Shown here: positions 48,385 to 62,025 of the stretch, in pieces
How positions within the stretch are numbered: the first letter of the stretch is position 1
Layout: the number at the start of each line of letters is the position of its first letter
From: Mansonella perstans
Taxonomy: Eukaryota > Nematoda > Chromadorea > Rhabditida > Onchocercidae
Reading direction: 5' to 3'
NCBI GenBank assembly: GCA_037074765.1
Contig: JBAMDO010000085.1
Span: 152,737-216,736 of the forward strand
Length of the DNA stretch: 64,000 nucleotides
Translations under genes and position numbers: made by a program
Notes under the pieces: model-generated
Seen by the model: the letters and a program-made list of their open reading frames with translations, nothing else
Databases searched by the model: none
Told to the model about the DNA's origin: nothing

Positions 48385-50362
48385 ATGATTTGTCAAACAA
48401 TCACTGCCGTATTACTTCTAATTTCCAGCACTCAAATCATCTCCATATTTGCAGAAATGTTTGAAGAAAATTTAAAATTTTTTATGAATATTGTTTTGGA
48501 CAAATAATAACCTTCTATAACAATAACTTTCTTACTTCTTCATATTAACGGACTTCTTCAGTTCCTCAATTGAACGTGCGCAGTTTGACTTTGCGGTAAA
48601 TTTATTGCAAAAAGTAGCAGATGATAAATCAGTCATCTTATCGCCTCTTTCGGTGTCGACATCACTTTTCATGGTTTACCTAGCAGCGAATGCCGAAACG
48701 AAACAACAATTATCTGATATTCTAAGAGGAGGCAATTTTAGACTGAAAATTTTATTTTCAAGCTTATATTTCTCAATATTTTGTCTAAAGTCAAGAAAGC
48801 CAAAACAGGATAGGTAAATTCCAAAAATGTTAAATTGATAATTTCTAAATTAACTAGAAATCTAAATTCTCAGCTGCAAGTGTATTTCAATTTCGAAAGC
48901 ACTTTAAAAGAATTCTGAATGAAATCGTATCGGCGAAAAGGAATGATTACACGTTGAATATAGCAAATCGTTTTTACTTAAAAGACGGATTATGTACAAG
49001 AATAGGCATTCAAACAAATCTTCAGTTGTACTTCAACGAGACATTGAATAAATTCAATTTACGGGAAAAAGGCAAATTAATTCAGGTATGATCAGTTATA
49101 AAAAAATTAAAGTCATATGAAGAAATAAAAACAAAGTCAAGAAAAATAGATGAAATGTTCGTTGTTACTATTATTTCTTTAATCTAGATATTATATCATT
49201 ATGACCGTAACGAAATTGCTTTTCAGGAAATACTTACTTGGTATTCAGATAAGACTAACAAAGAATTCAGAACTACAGTAAAAGCGAATACTATCGACCA
49301 TAATACCTATACATTGTTTCTGAATGCAATTTATTTTAAAGGCACTTGGAACGAACAATTCAGGCAAGGATCAACTGTGAAAAAAACATTTTACATTTCT
49401 GGAAAAGTAACGAAAATGGTAAATATTTTAATATTTGTTATAGTTAGAATTCTTGAATTTTTGATTACTTATTTTCATTTCACAATATTTAGATACCAAT
49501 GATGCAGAAAGTGGAAGATATACCATATTATGAAGACAATCTTGTGAAGCTTATCAAAATGTCTTACGCTGCTGATGGATTAGACATGGTTTTTATACTG
49601 CCACGAACACGCTTCGGCTTACATAATGTCCTGAAAAAGCTGACAGGCGAAAGATTACTCGAATATACTGGTAGTGCGCAGATAAGACATGTTGGTGTAA
49701 GTTATTCATCTAATTCTAATTATCTGCTGAACAGGTGAATGCATTAAACTGTGAAAAATAAAAAAAATTGCAATGGTTGATTCTGCTGCTTATCGCTGTT
49801 TTTTTGCTCATTTTATTCGCCTTACCTTTTTAAACAAATACTGAAAATATTTTGATGATATCAATTAAGAGCTACTTTAATTTCAGATCTTTTTGCCAAA
49901 ATTTCGTTTGAAAATAATATGGAATTTAAATACAGTGCTGCAACGAATTGGCATCACAGATGCTTTTAGTAAAACAGCTGATTTTCGAGAGCTTTTCAGC
50001 CATCAAGTGCAATTATCGAGTGTTTTAAATGGAGGATTCATTGAGGTTTGTTTTTCTTTTATGAAAATTTTAATAAAAGCTTCGTTCTGACGAATAATTC
50101 GGTAAATTTAAAGATTTCAAGTATTTACTTACAGGTGGATGAAAATGGTGCGAAAGCAGCTGCTGGTACTGCAATTAAATTAGAATCGTTAGAATTAAAA
50201 TTAGAGAATCGTAAATCTTTAACGTATAATTTCATTCCTGATAGACCATCCCTCTTTGGTCGTAAATATTTCGCGTACAGTTTTATTGCTGATGAGCCAT
50301 TCTTCTTCGCTATCATCAAGGATTTGAAGACTGTTCTGTTTGCAGGCCAATTCGTCAAGTGA
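48385..50362 (+). CDS. Secreted serpin (serine/cysteine protease inhibitor family)
   Basis: Seven exons: 48385-48458, 48562-48731, 48874-49085, 49227-49418, 49493-49696, 49887-50045, 50135-50362; 412 residues including an N-terminal signal peptide (TITAVLLLISSTQIIS). Serpin marks in order: QFDFAVNLLQ, SVILSPLSVSTSLFMVY, YTLNIANRFYLKDG, TLFLNAIYFKGTWNEQF, LPKFRL, then hinge VDENGAKAAAGTAI, FIADEPFFFAI and the C-terminal FAGQFVK. The hinge keeps small residues at P12-P9, as in inhibitory serpins; P14 is Ala and P13 Lys, a little off the usual Thr-Glu. The region from hinge to FIADEPF is about twice the usual length. The exon 2 to 3 junction fits only with a GC donor (GAG/GCAATT). Parasite serpins act on host or worm proteases outside cells; the target is not predictable. 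The gene stands alone. Confidence 0.93.
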
Positions 50363-53300
50363 TTCTTTGAATAATTTTTATTGCTGCACTATTCCTGCGA
50401 CAAATTTTTACTAGCGCTAAACTTATTTAATAATTTTGAATCTTTAATAAATTTTAAGTCATTCCATTTGTGCATTCAGATTACCAAGTTATGCTATACG
50501 CAAACATACATTAAGACGAACAAAGTTTTAGTGAATCTTATCAATAGCCTGAAATTCTCCTTCAGGTAGATCAAAGCACAGTTCATCGGGGATTCAGGAA
50601 TCAATAAATTTTATTCCACCAGTTACCCAGTTATCACCTAGTAACTTATTATCGACCTTTAAATAAAATCTTTTGTATTTTCTAAAAATTAATAAATTCA
50701 AAAAAAGTTAAAAATATGAATATTAATTGATAATGCCATACTACAGCATTAAGCACTTTTTGTTTTCGTATATTTCTATAATGGCATCAGAAAATCAGAT
50801 CTTTATAAACAATGGTTCTTCCATTCTTCATACGTCAAATGCATGATATATTGTAAAGCACATCTTGTTGAAAAAGGGCATTATGATATTTTGATACGAC
50901 ACCATGACACCTTGTTCGACAACTTTCTATTTGACTATGCAAAGTTTAATGTACGTATCTTATGAAGAACCATATCTTGATATCACGATATCTTGATAGC
51001 ACTGCATCTTATTGATAGCATGATTCTGATACCATGACCTCATGAAATCTGTTCGATATCTTAAAAGCACTTCATCCTGTTAATTTAAAGTCCATTTAAA
51101 TGTCCGATTTAAATTCTTTGTTTAGAAGTTAGAATAACATCACAATTATTATTGTGACATTTTTTGTGTGTTCAAATCATTTAAGCAATTAATTTTCACA
51201 ATTATTTAAATTCTACCTGGAATGGAATTCTGTTAGAAACAATTAGTTAGGCTTATTAAGTTAAAACATTAAAAAAGTATTCGGAAACAAACAACAAAAG
51301 ATGACATTAAGTGTTTGAAGTAACTCCTGCGAGTGAAGTCTTCTATTTGAACAACTGTGCGTGAGGGTACAAACCTTTCTTTTTTTTTTAGCTTATTGAC
51401 TCTCGATGGGAGGACATTATGTTGATGCTTGTCTCAGCCTCAAATCGGACTTGGATTAATCAAATTTATTGCGCAAGTACTAATACAACGATGTTATCTA
51501 AAATAAAATAACGTTAATCGAAAATGAGCGAAACGCGGGAAGAGATTAATCGAGAGCTTTTAGCCAAAATATTAATGAAAAAAATGGACAAAATTTAAGA
51601 GCAAAATGAAAGCTGTGGAAAGATGATGTAAGACGATCAATGACAAGAATCCAGCTTTTGAGTAGATGCCACTCTTTATAGCGGAGATAAGTGGATTTGG
51701 CTTACAACATTTCAACATGACCCTTGGACGTTAAGTAGAAGATGACTGTTTAACTTTAACTTTTCTTGACAATCGGACATAGGACGTTAATTACCAATGA
51801 TTACAATATTCAGACATAAATTGACTTGGTCATAAGCGAGAGGCTCCTTATAATATCCCGACAATGTATAGTTTTGAACAAAGGATTTATCAAATCTTTT
51901 GTTTCATGAGCATTATTTTAATCTGAAACAATTGACAGTAGAAAATTGCATTGTGACTCGGAAATTTTCCAACTGAAGAAGAAAATTCCCTTTAGGAGTA
52001 ATAATGTTAGGGATATTGCATTTATTTAATTGTTTTTTGGAATTCTGCGTTGTTCTTGTGATTGTTAACAGGTAGTACCATTAATGGTAATACCATTGTT
52101 CGATGAGCAATTCCGATATATTCAGAAATGAATTATTTCATGGTTACCATCGAGGATGAATTCTTGTGCTTGAAGTTCGGTTGATAATATTTATTGATAA
52201 AATTTTAAATTCATGTCAGTGAAAATTGAAATTAGAAGAATTTATTTTGTGACCTTAAATTTAAATCATAATATCTAATATCATCTTTTATTCGGAGACA
52301 AAATTTCACAAGCGAAATCTCTCCTCTGATATCTCTCCAATGCAAAATATCACGATATCGTGCTAATTCAAGCTTTACAATTGCAGTACAATCTAAATAA
52401 TTGTTTTAACGAAATACGATGAGAAATTAAACGATGAGAAAGGTGTAATGGATTATTTTACAAAGTTTATTTTAAAGGAATTAAGAACTGAGAGATTCAA
52501 TGGATTCAATAAATGTGTTTAGAAAGTTCTATATTTGTTATAAATTTAAATCAAAACTTGACACCCCTAGTTTCTATGATTCGCTGTTATTTGTTATACC
52601 CCTTGTTTAAATCAATAAATCAAAGAAGGACCGTAGATCAACTTTGTTTATTTTGATCAGCACTTTGTTTGGTGATAATTTATCGACTTCCACCTCATAG
52701 CTATTTAATATTGAAAATTTGTACATGAATAGTGTAATTTTTAAGTGAGAAGAATTTGAAAAGTTATGTAAAGGAAGATTAAGATTTGCCTCATAAGTTT
52801 TGGTGAAAATCAAAACATCATTCAACATCAGAAGCATTTTCTAAAATAACGGCAGAAGTAATAACGAACTTTAAATGATGTTCGAGTCAAAAAAATTGCG
52901 CTTTTATATTTCGACAGTGATATTAGTAAATACAGCCTAACTGACGGATGCATTAAAGCGATTCGATTTTATTTCCTGCCTCATGTTCAACATCCGCACT
53001 TTTTTATCGAATTTTCAAAAAATGGGTTGAACATGATTTATACAAAAGAAGTAACATTAAAATAAATCAGTGAACGATAAAGCTAGATTTCAACTATCTA
53101 GTTAAAAAAGGAAAGTTGTTAAAAAACGGATAACTGAAATCTAGGATAACCAGTTACCATCAATTACTTCCTGTGTTTTAAGGAAAAATGAATAATTTCT
53201 TTTGACATTTAATTTTCGCAATGTTTAAAAGGAAACAAGTTTCCAGTACTATTGAAAAATTTCTTATTTTTCTAGTTAAAAGAAAAAACATTTTTCAGAT

Positions 53301-53717
53301 AATAAACAGGAATATTTACAAAAGCTAATGAATTTAAAAAAATTTCGAAAAAAATCAAAAAAGCTAAAATCAGGAATTTTATTACATTTTTGTAACTGGC
53401 TTTTCTGATTGCAACACTGAGGGAAATGGTTAAAATGATTTCTTTCTAGGCTATGCCAAGTTGTTATGGAATCAAGTATATTGACGATGTGATAAACAGT
53501 AAATAAAGATGCAAATTTTCAAAAATGTTAACTCGTTGACTACTATATGCAATCTCTTTTAATTTATTTTAACATTAAAGAGACTTTCAACTGTGAACAT
53601 TAAAATGATAATTCATTTGTATTCGATTGATAAGATTTTAAAAGTTATTTCAATGTTGTTTTAATGTAACAAATAATTATACAAACATCCCGTTATAATA
53701 ATCTCATCATGCACTGT
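50363..53717. other. Intergenic, no gene supported
   Basis: 3' flank of the serpin. TTGATA/GATATC-rich words occur at 50975-51060 and a GAGGGTACAAACCTT segment at 51317-51390 recurs at 53718-53800. A minus-strand frame at 52607-52837 has no motif. Nothing else seen. Confidence 0.45.
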
Positions 53718-54110
53718 GCTGTGAAATATCTTCTGCGAACGAACTCTTGCAGCTGAACTGCATTTGAGGGTACAAACCTTCATTAGATATTTTTTTCATT
53801 TTACTTTTGCATTCATTTGTTAATTGAAAATTTATTCCTATTTAATTTCAAATTCATTTAATTTCACTTTTTTCGCTCAGTTTTTCATCGAATTACGCGA
53901 AAAATTTCAACAATTCATGAAGGTTGTTATTTTCGATAAATTTCATGCAACATTTTGTTACAATAAATTGTAATGTTGAGCAAATGTTAAACAATTTGTA
54001 ACAATAATGATAATGAAGAAAAGTATATGAAAATATAGCGTTTTCGGTCTAATTAATATCAAACTAAGACAACAGATCCTGTATCATACTTCAGAAGCAC
54101 ATATTTTACA
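53718..54110 (+). repeat. Dispersed direct repeat, copy B
   Basis: Contains the homologue of 44826-45130 (from about 53785) preceded by a segment (TCTTCTGCGAACGAA … GAGGGTACAAACCTT) that is related to 51317-51390. So parts of one element occur at three places in 10 kb, all in the same orientation. Confidence 0.82.
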
Positions 54111-55421
54111 TGAAGAACATATGCTGAGATGTATGAATGACAAAAACAAGCTTAATATGGTTACGAATTTCATCTTTGATAGAAAAAAATATGCTGATAA
54201 GTTAAAGTAAGCAAAAGTTTGGGATTAATTAAGAAGTTTGAGGTCAGTTTTGAGATTAATTATTAAGTAAAAAATATGAAAAATTTCGAACATTTGATAT
54301 AATAATTTTTTAAAAAAAAAATGAAAAGGTTAAAGGAATTTTGATCCAAGAAGTTGCTTAAATTTTGATTTTCTGATAATCAATCAATAAATGCTGGGAT
54401 TTATTTTTTTGGGTACATTCATTTGACCTTTATAGAATTATTTATCAAAGTTTGAATTTTTCTTGCAATTTTTAAAAATTTTTTTCATTGCGATATGTTT
54501 ACTTTGCATTATTAATGTGCGCTATATTATAGGCCTGTGAACTGAGTAAATATTAAATTCGTCCAGCCAGTAACTGAAATGATAAAAGATGAGGAAGAAA
54601 GATGGCGTAAATTAAAATTGTTCCAAACTCTCATAAAAACAAATTTTAAACTTCTTGAAATTTATATTTACACAGTCATTTTATTGAAATGAATAATAGA
54701 ATGAAACAAAATAAGCTTAAGAAAAATCAAACTAAAATGTGTTTTTTTTTTCATACATTAATGTTGATACTTTGATAAAGAAATAATAATAACTATTTCT
54801 TTGATAACTTAACATGATGCTATCGTAATAACTAACTACCACGATAATTTCATAAAGCAATTGAAGATAACAACTATTAGTGAATTTGATAAAATCAATA
54901 ACTACTGTTGATAATATGATAATTTGTGATAAAATAGAAATGAAGCAAAATTTAATTTTGATTAAGTTTAAATGAATTATTATTTGTGAAGGAAACGTGA
55001 TGCTTTATGTAACTGATAATATAACAAAACATATTTTATTGAAACAACTGATTTGAAAAATGAAAAAGCGTAACTAACTGATGAGATCAGGAATGAATGA
55101 ACGAAAAGACACAAATGGCAGAAAATTCATCCGTGTTTAAAGCATGATGCCGTTAATCTAGAAATATCTCATTTGATAATGGAAAATGAATTCCGGCTTT
55201 TCATTACAGGTTTTTTTTTACTGTTGAGATATGAACAAACAATACAAATACTACCTTAAAACTGATAAATAAAATGTTTGTTATGAAATGCAAGAAATTT
55301 ACAATGTCCAGGAATTGTTATATTACGCTGAAATATCTCAATTGAGAACGGAAGTGAATACCCAGTCTTTCTGTATTCACTAAAAGATTCCCTTTTTTTT
55401 CACTGACAATGAAATGAAGGA
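54111..55421. other. Intergenic AT-rich stretch
   Basis: 3' flank of the F-box gene. Contains AACTA / ATAATT-rich sequence at 54780-54930 and no coding block. Confidence 0.45.
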
Positions 55422-58400
55422 TTATTGTGAAAATGAAAAATGATTGGGAATGACGCGATTTATACAATTTGTTCGATGAATAATGCTAGCTGTCTTAACA
55501 ACTGGTTTCAGGAAAACGAATGATGTATCATCTAATAATTTCGAATATTGTTTATCCATCCTTATCATCATATAGTCCGTCAGCTGTTCACCATTCCATT
55601 TTCGGGCCATACGAGCAGAATTTATGGCTGGTGTAAGAAGTTGTTCCGCAGCTACCGCTGCAGCGACAGCGGAAACGGTAGTAGAAGAATGCAAATGACA
55701 AATGCTAAGGAATGGTGCGGAATGAAGCGAATTTCGATTTAATTCTTTTATTGTTGGATGTAATGAATGTCCACTTCGTGTAATCGACTGTTGATTATCA
55801 ATTTCGATAGCTATTAACTGAAACTTATTTACTTGAAATTTAAATTAATTAATTATGCTCGTATTTCATTTAACACTTACTTTTTCAATTAATATGAATC
55901 AAATTAATTGCCAATAACCAATACACATTGTAATCAATTGATAGCTATACCTTATAAGTTTGTTTATCAGCTACATACTATTAAATTTTCAACGAGAAGA
56001 AATTAAAAATGATGAGAATAAATTTTGGAAGTAAGAAATAACAGAAGGTTTATCTTATCAGCTGCTCTACCAACTAAATACTAATCAGCGATGTTTGTCA
56101 GTTATTTTACCAGCTATCAGTTATTTTATCAGCTAAAATTTATCTTACAAGTTTTTTCGTTAGCTAAATGGGCAGCTAAATATATATCAGTAATTACCTT
56201 GTCATCAAAATAATTATCAAATAAATGATAAAAAAACTCGTTAAAAATTCAATTATCGTTAATCAACGAATTATTAAATAAATATTTAAATGTTTGATCA
56301 AAACAAAAAAAAATTTTCACTGCCTTTTTCTGACTGGTATGTAGTAAGTGATACTGTCGTCGTTTCACCCAAGTCATGATGTATTCACCATCCGGATCCT
56401 GTCCATCAATACAGAAATGCCGAAACTGAGCAGCTTTCTCAAATGCTGTCGTTGTTAACTGTTTGCATTGTCGGAAAACCATTTCGGTTGAACGATGAAG
56501 ATGTCGATGGTGATGATGTTGATAATGATGATAATGATGATGATAATGCTCATCTTTATCAGTATTCTCTTCATTACTGCTAAAGTAACGCTGAAAGTAA
56601 AATTTAATTTTTGCTAAAATTTTTTATTCCACAAAAATTTTTTGCATTTTTTTAAAAAAGAAGAAACATTTACTAAATTTTTTTTTGTAGTATAATTGAC
56701 AAAAGAAATTTTTTATTGGATTTGATTTTTTTAAAAAAATTTTAAATATTTTTGAGCAATTTTTTTATTTTTTTCTGTAAACTAACCTCAACATAATCAC
56801 AGATACCTTTAGCGGTAATATTTTGACATTTTTCAAGTTTAATTTTACGCATGGTACTGGGTAAGCAGCGAAAGATGGAATCACTGAGAGAAAGTTGCTG
56901 TTCATTGATTGGTATCGAAATGTGGAAATCAATTGATTGAATCATTAAAACATACAATGTTTTCCGGTTAATTGTTTGAAATAGATCATCTTGAAATAAC
57001 GTTGGCTGTACACCGGCTAAATTCTGAAAAATGATTCATAATGAATTTTTTTTTTGAGATCTTCATTCCATTAAAATATATAAGATCTACACTACATTCA
57101 TCTAACATTAAAGATTTAGATGTACTGTTCAAATGGAGGAAAGATAAATTGGAATGTAAAATGAATTAAAATTAAAACAAACGAATCGTCTTAAAAAATT
57201 TTAGCTATTTTAATTTAAGTTAAATATTTCATATTAATTAAACATTTGTTAGAATCTAAATTCAGATGTTTGATATGTAGCAGCAGATTTGCCATATCAT
57301 TCGTCTAACATCAAAGATTTTGATAAACTGCGATCATTTGGAACGATGAATTGATCGGAATTTCAAATGAATTCAAATTGACTGTGAATAATTCAGACGA
57401 CAAAAAAAAAAGTAAATAGAATCTTTTTTTATAAATTTAATTGGAAATTTTGATTTGTTCTTTTAAAACTATTAAAATTACTTTAAATTGTAAAAGTTCA
57501 TTTTATATATTGAAAAAAAAAGAAGCTTACTATAAAAGATAACACGATAAGATATTTGGAACACAAATTCATTAGGCGCATTAATGCATCATGTTGCAGA
57601 TCTGCTACATAACAATCACACAATCGAAGTGTTTTCGGTTCCAATGCCCAGCAACAGGATAACAAATCACAAAAGTAACGTAATGTACGTGAACAAAGAA
57701 AAAGGTTGGAAAATTGTAAGCCTAGAATACGAAATCGTCGAAAGCAATATCTGCAAAAAAAAAGAAGTACAGAAAAATATTTTTATACTGCAAGAATTAA
57801 AATTTGATTTAAGATATTTCGAGTATTTGGGTATTCAAGTAGAAAAAAATGATTGAAATTAGATAAATAATTTGCTCATATTCAGTATGAGGTTATATTA
57901 TAATTTAGGCATAAGTTATTAATTTAATTCATCGAATAAACTCAAAACATTTTTTCTCAAAAAAATTCTTGTTCAAAGATAATTCAATGTTTAATTTTAC
58001 CGCGATTTCAAGGGAGTAAAAATTTTAAAACAAATTGATGGAAGATATTTTTATCTACCTATAATTTAATTTTACACCCTACCTAAGATTGTGATAGTAT
58101 CCACGTAATACATCGCTGCGCGAAATTTCAATTGCATTTTTCTTATTTGAATGACTTTTCTTGAATGTTGCCAATACAAATGTATCATTGTTTGCATTAT
58201 AACTTATTGTCAAACATGTTACCAAACGCTGACGATAACATTTTGCTAATAAAATATCACATGTTGTTAGTAGCTGAAATGAAATTTTTTCTAAATGAAA
58301 ATTTATAACAGAGGAAATTCAAAAAAAAAAAAATTTATTGTCGAAATAATTTATTCTAACGCTTTATTTAAAATTGAGAAAGAAAACAAACAAAATAATT

Positions 58401-58918
58401 TAAAAATAAATTTGTAAAATTTCACTGAAAATATATCCTCCTAAAATTCTTTTGTTTTTCGCTCTTTTTTCGTAAATTGAAATTTAAATGAAATTAAAAT
58501 TAGCCATCTTATATTTCGCATAAATATTTTTGAACAATCGCAAATTTGAATTTAAAATATCTTCTAGCAGTGAAAATTTATTTTACTATACCTATTTCTA
58601 TATCATCTACATCCTTACACTTACCCTCTACCTCATTTATCGAGAAAAATACTCTGACTGAATTACCTGATCAAATCGTATACATTGTAAGCGTAAATTT
58701 GCAAAGTCAGCATCATCACAGTATTGGAAAATTTTCACCAGTAATTCATTAGGTAATTTTTCAATGAAGCTAAGATTGTTTTTCTGTTTCCTCGAATAAT
58801 TTTCATTCCAAGAAATTAATTCAAGCATAATTTTCACCGGTAATTCACAGGTGTCACGAATTAATGATTTAGCTAAATGTTTGACAGAGCTCGGATATCG
58901 TTGACATTTTTCAAGCAT
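55422..58918 (-). CDS. F-box protein with leucine-rich-repeat-like middle
   Basis: Six minus-strand exons in phase: 58918-58667, 58273-58083, 57750-57531, 57023-56787, 56590-56321 and 55817-55422; 521 residues. An F-box sits at about residues 48-84 (SFIEKLPNELLVKIFQYC, then FANLRLQCIRFDQV), which in the family binds Skp1 in SCF ubiquitin ligases. The middle has irregular leucine-rich segments (PKTLRLCDCYVADLQ; PSTMRKIKLEKCQNIT) like cysteine-containing repeats of FBXL/AMN1 proteins. Exon 5 holds a His-rich run of HHY/HHHH type coded by a GAT/CAT-like simple repeat. The C-terminal third has no domain I recognise and includes an Ala-rich SAVAAAVAAEQ. The ATG follows a GTTTCAG acceptor directly, so it is either SL-trans-spliced or preceded by an unseen exon. 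The exon 5 donor (GCA/GTGAAA) is the least certain junction. Confidence 0.8.
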
Positions 58919-61909
58919 CTGAAACAATCTTCATTTTAATTAATAATTTTCTAAAAGAAAGGAACAGAAAACTTCCGTTGCAAAACTTTTCTTCCGGCAT
59001 TATGATTTGTCGAAAATTTTTAATTCTATTAAAAAATTAAAATTCACCATAAATCTACGGCAGCATTAGTTGGCAAATTAAGGTATTAATTAATCGGCAA
59101 GCTAGAAACGATTTGTACTATGATTGACTAGGAAAAATTTGAATTATAATTCAAATGATAATCGAAATTTGAAAAGAAATAATAATACTAATTAAATTAC
59201 AATAATAATAATTTTTTTTGTCATTAAATGATTCTCTCGCTCTCTCTCTTCCCAATAATATTTTATGATTTTTCTCCACAGTCTCTTCTTTTTTTAAAAC
59301 TATTCCATTTAAAATATTTTAATGATTCAGATAAATCGATGAATGCAATAAATAATCTGACATTTCAAATAATTTAACGAAATGTCTGGAAATAATTTAA
59401 TTTAAAAAAATTCAAATATTTTTTATGAAAGAAAAAATTAAAAAAAACTTTTTTTCTTGCTTATTTCCTTTCCTTTTTTCCTCCAAAAATGATAGTAAAA
59501 ACTGTCTTCTAAGCAAACATTTGATTTTTTAATTTCACATTTTTCAAATTTTAATTTTAATCTCTGTCAAACTGAGAGCATTTACATTTTTTGAATGATT
59601 TATTGGAAACACAGAAATGAGAAGAACAAAAGAGCTGGCCATATTTAAATAGAAAAAGCAATTTATTTATTTCATAAATAGCATCAGCCTTACTTTTCCT
59701 AATTTCATTTTAATCAATGTTTTGTTTTTTTTTGGTTATTTTTTTTAGTTTCTGATTTTATATTAGAAAATAATAAATGCACAATAAGGAAAGGAGGATC
59801 AGGGAAGGAAAGGAGAAAAAAGATCAAGGATAACTTTTTTAATTGAAAACTAAAAACAACTTTTAAATTCCAATTCTTAAATAAAAAATAATCAAATTAT
59901 ACTAAATATACAATGAAAGATTTTAAATTTTTGTTAATAAATTTCAACATGGATTTTTGTTTTTGAATTATTAAAAAAGTTTGATGGCATGGTGGTGGTG
60001 GAAAAAAAGAATGAAAAAGTGACCCAATAGAGACAATCAGAAAAGACATTCTGACCTCCACTTATGATTTGTATACTAATTAACATTGAACGAATATTCT
60101 AAATACATAAATATTAATGGAAGATTGTTTAGCTACAGTATTGTTGCTTACAGTATTATAGTCTTACTTTTCCTAATTCAAATTTATATTGATAAATTTT
60201 AACATGGATTTCTTTTTTGAAAATTTTTGAATTATTAAATGAATATGACATGATGGTGGTGGTAAAAAAGAATGAGAAAGTGACCCAACAGAGAGAAGCA
60301 GAAAAGACATTTTGACCTCCACTTTTGATTTGTATATTAATTGATACTAAACGAATATTCTTAATCCTTAATCTCTGGTAAAGTATTTGAGAGATGACAA
60401 ATTACTGGAATTTTTTATTCGATTTATACATAATATTGGTATGGATATTAATAATGAAGGTAATTATTAATCTGATAAAATTAATCATAAATCGAAAAAG
60501 ACATTTAATTAATATTGTAAACTAAATAATCTTGTATTATTAAGATCATTAAGGTGACATGATTTATGTAAAGATATAATTTTAAAATTTTCAAAGAACT
60601 AATTAGTGCTTCAATGTAATTAGTTCAGTCTTGTAATTAACGAAAACTTATTAACTGTTTGTTATTTTCGTTAATGTAATTGCTATTCGATTCAATGTAA
60701 ACAATTTAATTTTTTGATTACAACATTTCTAACGATAACAGCTTTGACACTCCCCTACAACTTTTTCCTATATGCTGAACTTTGACCTCATCTCTAACGT
60801 TCTCTCATATCACTAAACTTCATTACATATTTGAATTTGTACTTTCATCGTACTTTTGTTATTGTCTTTTGAAATTCTGAGCACTGTTATTTAAGTTTAT
60901 GCAACAATAAATTGTCCTGTTAATTTCTTTATACCCTATTATGAGAAACATAAGTATTGCCAACAAACTATAATCGTTAATTAATAATGTTGTGATCAAG
61001 AAACTAAAACTACAAGACGGAGTAATCTTTTGATAAAGTAAACTTTGTTTACATTGAATTGATCAAATATTCAATTAATTTCGAAAAATAGCAAACGGTT
61101 AGTAAATTTCTGATAATTACAATATTGAACCAATTAGATTGAAGTAGATACTTGTAATTCTAAAATTTACAATTTTACAAAATCATGCCAGCTACTTGTA
61201 CATAATGATCTCTCAGTTTATAGTTAAATAATTTTACAGTATAAATTCATTCCGGTTTTCTCGACATTATGACCCTTTTCAATTCAGTTCAACAAAAATG
61301 CAAAATTAGCCAATCATGAACTGCTAAATTATCAGTGATGATAAGTTCACAAAATGCATTGATCTAATTATCAGTTCATAATTGAATCACCAATGAGTCA
61401 CAGTTTATCGTTATTCTTCTCATCTATCATAATGATAATGATAAAATTATGAATTTGAAGTGAAAAAAGACACAAATAAATATTTTGCATAAGAACAAAT
61501 AAACAAACAAAATATTTCAAATGCAAAAAAATTTTAGAAAAATGAAAATTAAATTTTCAAATGCAAAAAATACAATGAAAATTTACTATTCAGAAAAAAA
61601 AGAAATTCTTTTGTCGGTATGATCAAAAGAATTCAACAAATAGAGCATTAAAGATTGGAATAGCAGTAATAAAATAGCACTGCTAATACTATCACTGCTA
61701 TTACAAACTACTAATAGTAGTAGTAGTACAATAAACTGCATACGATAATAGCCTTTCATTTTTCTTTCTCCTCCTCTTTCCCGTCCCCCGCCCCCCGCTT
61801 TTTCCAAAAGAGTTCAATTTTTCATTAAATTCATTCTCTTTTCCTTTTTTTCTTATCCCTTAATTTTTTTTTCCATTTTTATTTGATTTTTAATGAATAT
61901 TTTTCCCAG
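58919..61909. other. Intergenic, with a partial duplication
   Basis: Upstream of the F-box gene. No gene supported. A direct duplication lies at 59690-60370 (listed separately). A G/C-rich GGGGGCGGGGGACGGG-type tract (minus strand) lies at about 61780-61800, unusual for this window. Confidence 0.45.
59690..60370. repeat. Direct duplication, two diverged copies
   Basis: The order CTTACTTTTCCTAATT, AACATGGATTT, TTGAATTATTAAA, GGTGGTGGT, AAAAGAATGA-AAAGTGACCCAA, CAGAAAAGACATT and TGACCTCCACTT, GATTTGTAT, then ACGAATATTCT is found at about 59690-60100 and again at about 60166-60355. The first copy carries extra sequence between the first two words. Confidence 0.88.
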
Positions 61910-62025
61910 CAACAGCAGTCGCAGCAACAGCAGCAACATCAGCGACAAATGAAGGAAATATTTCATAAATATTCTATTTTAAAACATTTTAAAAGGGCAA
62001 GAAGAACTTCCGGGAAGCAGACAGG
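61910..62025 (+). CDS. Polyglutamine-containing exon candidate
   Basis: After a TTTTTCCCAG acceptor the plus strand reads QQQSQQQQQHQRQMKE, then YSILKHFKRARRTSGKQ, up to a GG/GTAAAT donor (116 bp, ending two bases into a codon). The mixed CAG/CAA codons, splice sites and basic C-terminal half are exon-like. No partner exon is visible in the remaining 2 kb, so the gene, if real, would extend outside the window or be a relic. A CAG-type microsatellite is the alternative. Confidence 0.35.

Noticed and set aside
51516..51600. Short plus-strand frame starting MSETREEINRELL
   Set aside because: Only 24 codons, no splice sites, no continuation; noted because the start is protein-like, but not supportable.
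57584..57856. 90-codon plus-strand frame
   Set aside because: Antisense of exon 3 of the F-box gene, whose minus-strand exon has proper splice sites and phase.
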